Origin: Prorocentrum cordatum | Taxonomy: Eukaryota; Sar; Dinophyceae; Prorocentrales; Prorocentraceae | Assembly: GCA_963575745.1 (NCBI GenBank) | Contig: CAUYUJ010014181.1 | Location: 292,001-356,000, forward strand | Length of the DNA: 64,000 nt | Direction: 5' to 3' | In this document: positions 63,331-64,000 of the stretch, piece after piece | How the letters are laid out: each line of letters opens with the position of its first letter | How positions within the stretch are numbered: the stretch's first letter is position 1 | Made by a program: the position numbers and the translations under genes | The notes under the pieces: generated by a model | Seen by the model: only the letters and a program-made list of their open reading frames with translations | What the model was told of the DNA's origin: nothing | The model's database searches: none

Positions 63331-63771
63331 TCCCTTCGAGCCCTCGCTCGCCTTGGCACCTCCGCAGCCGCGGGCAGGTACGTCATGGTGAAGACGCTGG
63401 GCCAAGGCTGGCGGGACTGCCGGGCGCCGCTCCCCGTGCAGGGGGGGCGCAACGGGGGGAGGGCGGACTGCGCGGACGAGTGGCCCCTCGCCAGAGTGAC
63501 CTCTGCTTGTTGCGCGGCCTTGGCGGGGCGCGTCCGCGGGGGGATGTTTTTTTTGGGGGGGGGGGCGGGGGCGAACGTGAAGTGCAAGAGCCGAGATGGG
63601 CGCTGCCCCGCGCAGCGTGCGCGTCCTCCGGCTACGGCGGGCCCAGCCATTGCGCAGGCCCCCCGCAGCTTGCCACAGCTTGGTTTCGTCCTGGCTCTGA
63701 AGCGCGCGTGGGCAAAGTTGGGCAGCGCACGCTGCGGGGAGGAAAGAGGGATTTCTATCCACGGGCGGTAA
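63331..63771 (+). CDS. Hypothetical protein or exon (128 codons from ATG 63,385)
   Basis: I do not recognise it. ATG at 63,385 opens VKTLGQGWRDCRAPLPVQGG then ADCADEWPLARVTSACCAAL, and the frame closes at TAA 63,769. The same frame is open upstream to about 63,331 (SLRALARLGTSAAAGRYV). Third positions are G/C-rich. A T8-G10 homopolymer near 63,547-63,565 interrupts it, so the C-terminal half (KCKSRDGRCPAQR and onward) may be in the wrong register. CAGGTACGT at 63,376 also resembles a splice donor for an upstream frame ending GEDEDPFEPSLALAPPQP. The opposite strand is open too. The GC-rich texture resembles the 7.8-16.4 kb island. Confidence 0.25.
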   Translation, partial: SLRALARLGTSAAAGRYVMVKTLGQGWRDCRAPLPVQGGRNGGRADCADEWPLARVTSACCAALAGRVRGGMFFLGGGAGANVKCKSRDGRCPAQRARPPATAGPAIAQAPRSLPQLGFVLALKRAWAKLGSARCGEERGISIHGR

Positions 63772-64000
63772 CGGGCGTGACTGGGGGGGGGCAGAGGGGG
63801 CTGGTCACGTCACCATTCTTGCCGACGCCCTCCCAGACGGCGCTGTCCCGAGTGGTGACATGACCAGGCGAGAAGGGGAGGGGGGGGGGCAGGGCCGGTC
63901 GCGGGCGCCACCGCAAATAATATAATACAACGGACTTGTGTGGGGTGGGGGGTGGGGGGGAAGCAGACTCTTTTGGAAAGAACGGGCTCCTGAGGGAAAC

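Noticed and set aside
1-64000. Search by eye for rRNA, tRNA, telomere repeats, spliced-leader sequence and reverse transcriptase or integrase motifs
   Set aside because: None found. An RNA homology search and a profile search could still reveal diverged cases.

Overview
Organism and overall nature. The window is nuclear DNA of a eukaryote with a large, repeat-rich, GC-rich genome. A dinoflagellate (Prorocentrum-like or another core dinoflagellate) is my best guess. The guess rests on 64 kb without one recognisable intact gene, very long degenerate trinucleotide arrays, a G-rich interspersed 9-12 bp repeat, and short GC-rich coding-like islands. I cannot prove it from sequence alone: I see no dinoflagellate spliced leader, rRNA, tRNA or recognised protein family. 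Nothing suggests a bacterial, viral or organellar origin.

Layout. 0-7.8 kb: microsatellites, a 72-bp minisatellite running into a GGA array, and a large block of a CTTGGGGCC-type repeat that I call the S array. 7.8-16.4 kb: a GC-rich island almost free of simple repeats, with protein-like reading frames on both strands. These are broken by frameshifts and in-frame stops, many of them TAG, and this is the best place for a real or recently decayed gene. 16.4-32 kb: triplet arrays, S arrays and several short interspersed families, many built as inverted repeats. 32.7-35.2 kb: a 77-bp minisatellite of about 23 copies that runs into a 5-bp satellite. 35.2-40 kb: nested short interspersed elements, including a partial duplication of the 31.3-31.7 kb block. 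40.9-46.6 kb: more than 5 kb of degenerate TCG/GAC/GCC arrays. 46.7-51.5 kb: one small coding-like stretch, fold-back elements and another S array. 51.5-64 kb: two long GAT arrays, several copies of a roughly 180-bp dispersed repeat, and a small GC-rich coding-like stretch at the right edge.

How the parts relate. The non-coding sequence is modular. A small set of families recurs: seven S arrays sharing a conserved spacer; fold-back families FB-A (6 copies), FB-B (5), FB-K (2) and FB-M (1); a terminal-inverted-repeat element TIR-E (3); and dispersed repeats C (6), D (2), F (2), G (3), H (2), I (2), J (2), L (2) and GGTTC (3). FB-A copies repeatedly sit exactly where another family ends. Most long open frames are artefacts of these repeats, because triplet arrays and S arrays contain few stops in any frame. 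No pathway or operon can be described. All family names here are my own labels, and every homology claim comes from reading by eye.
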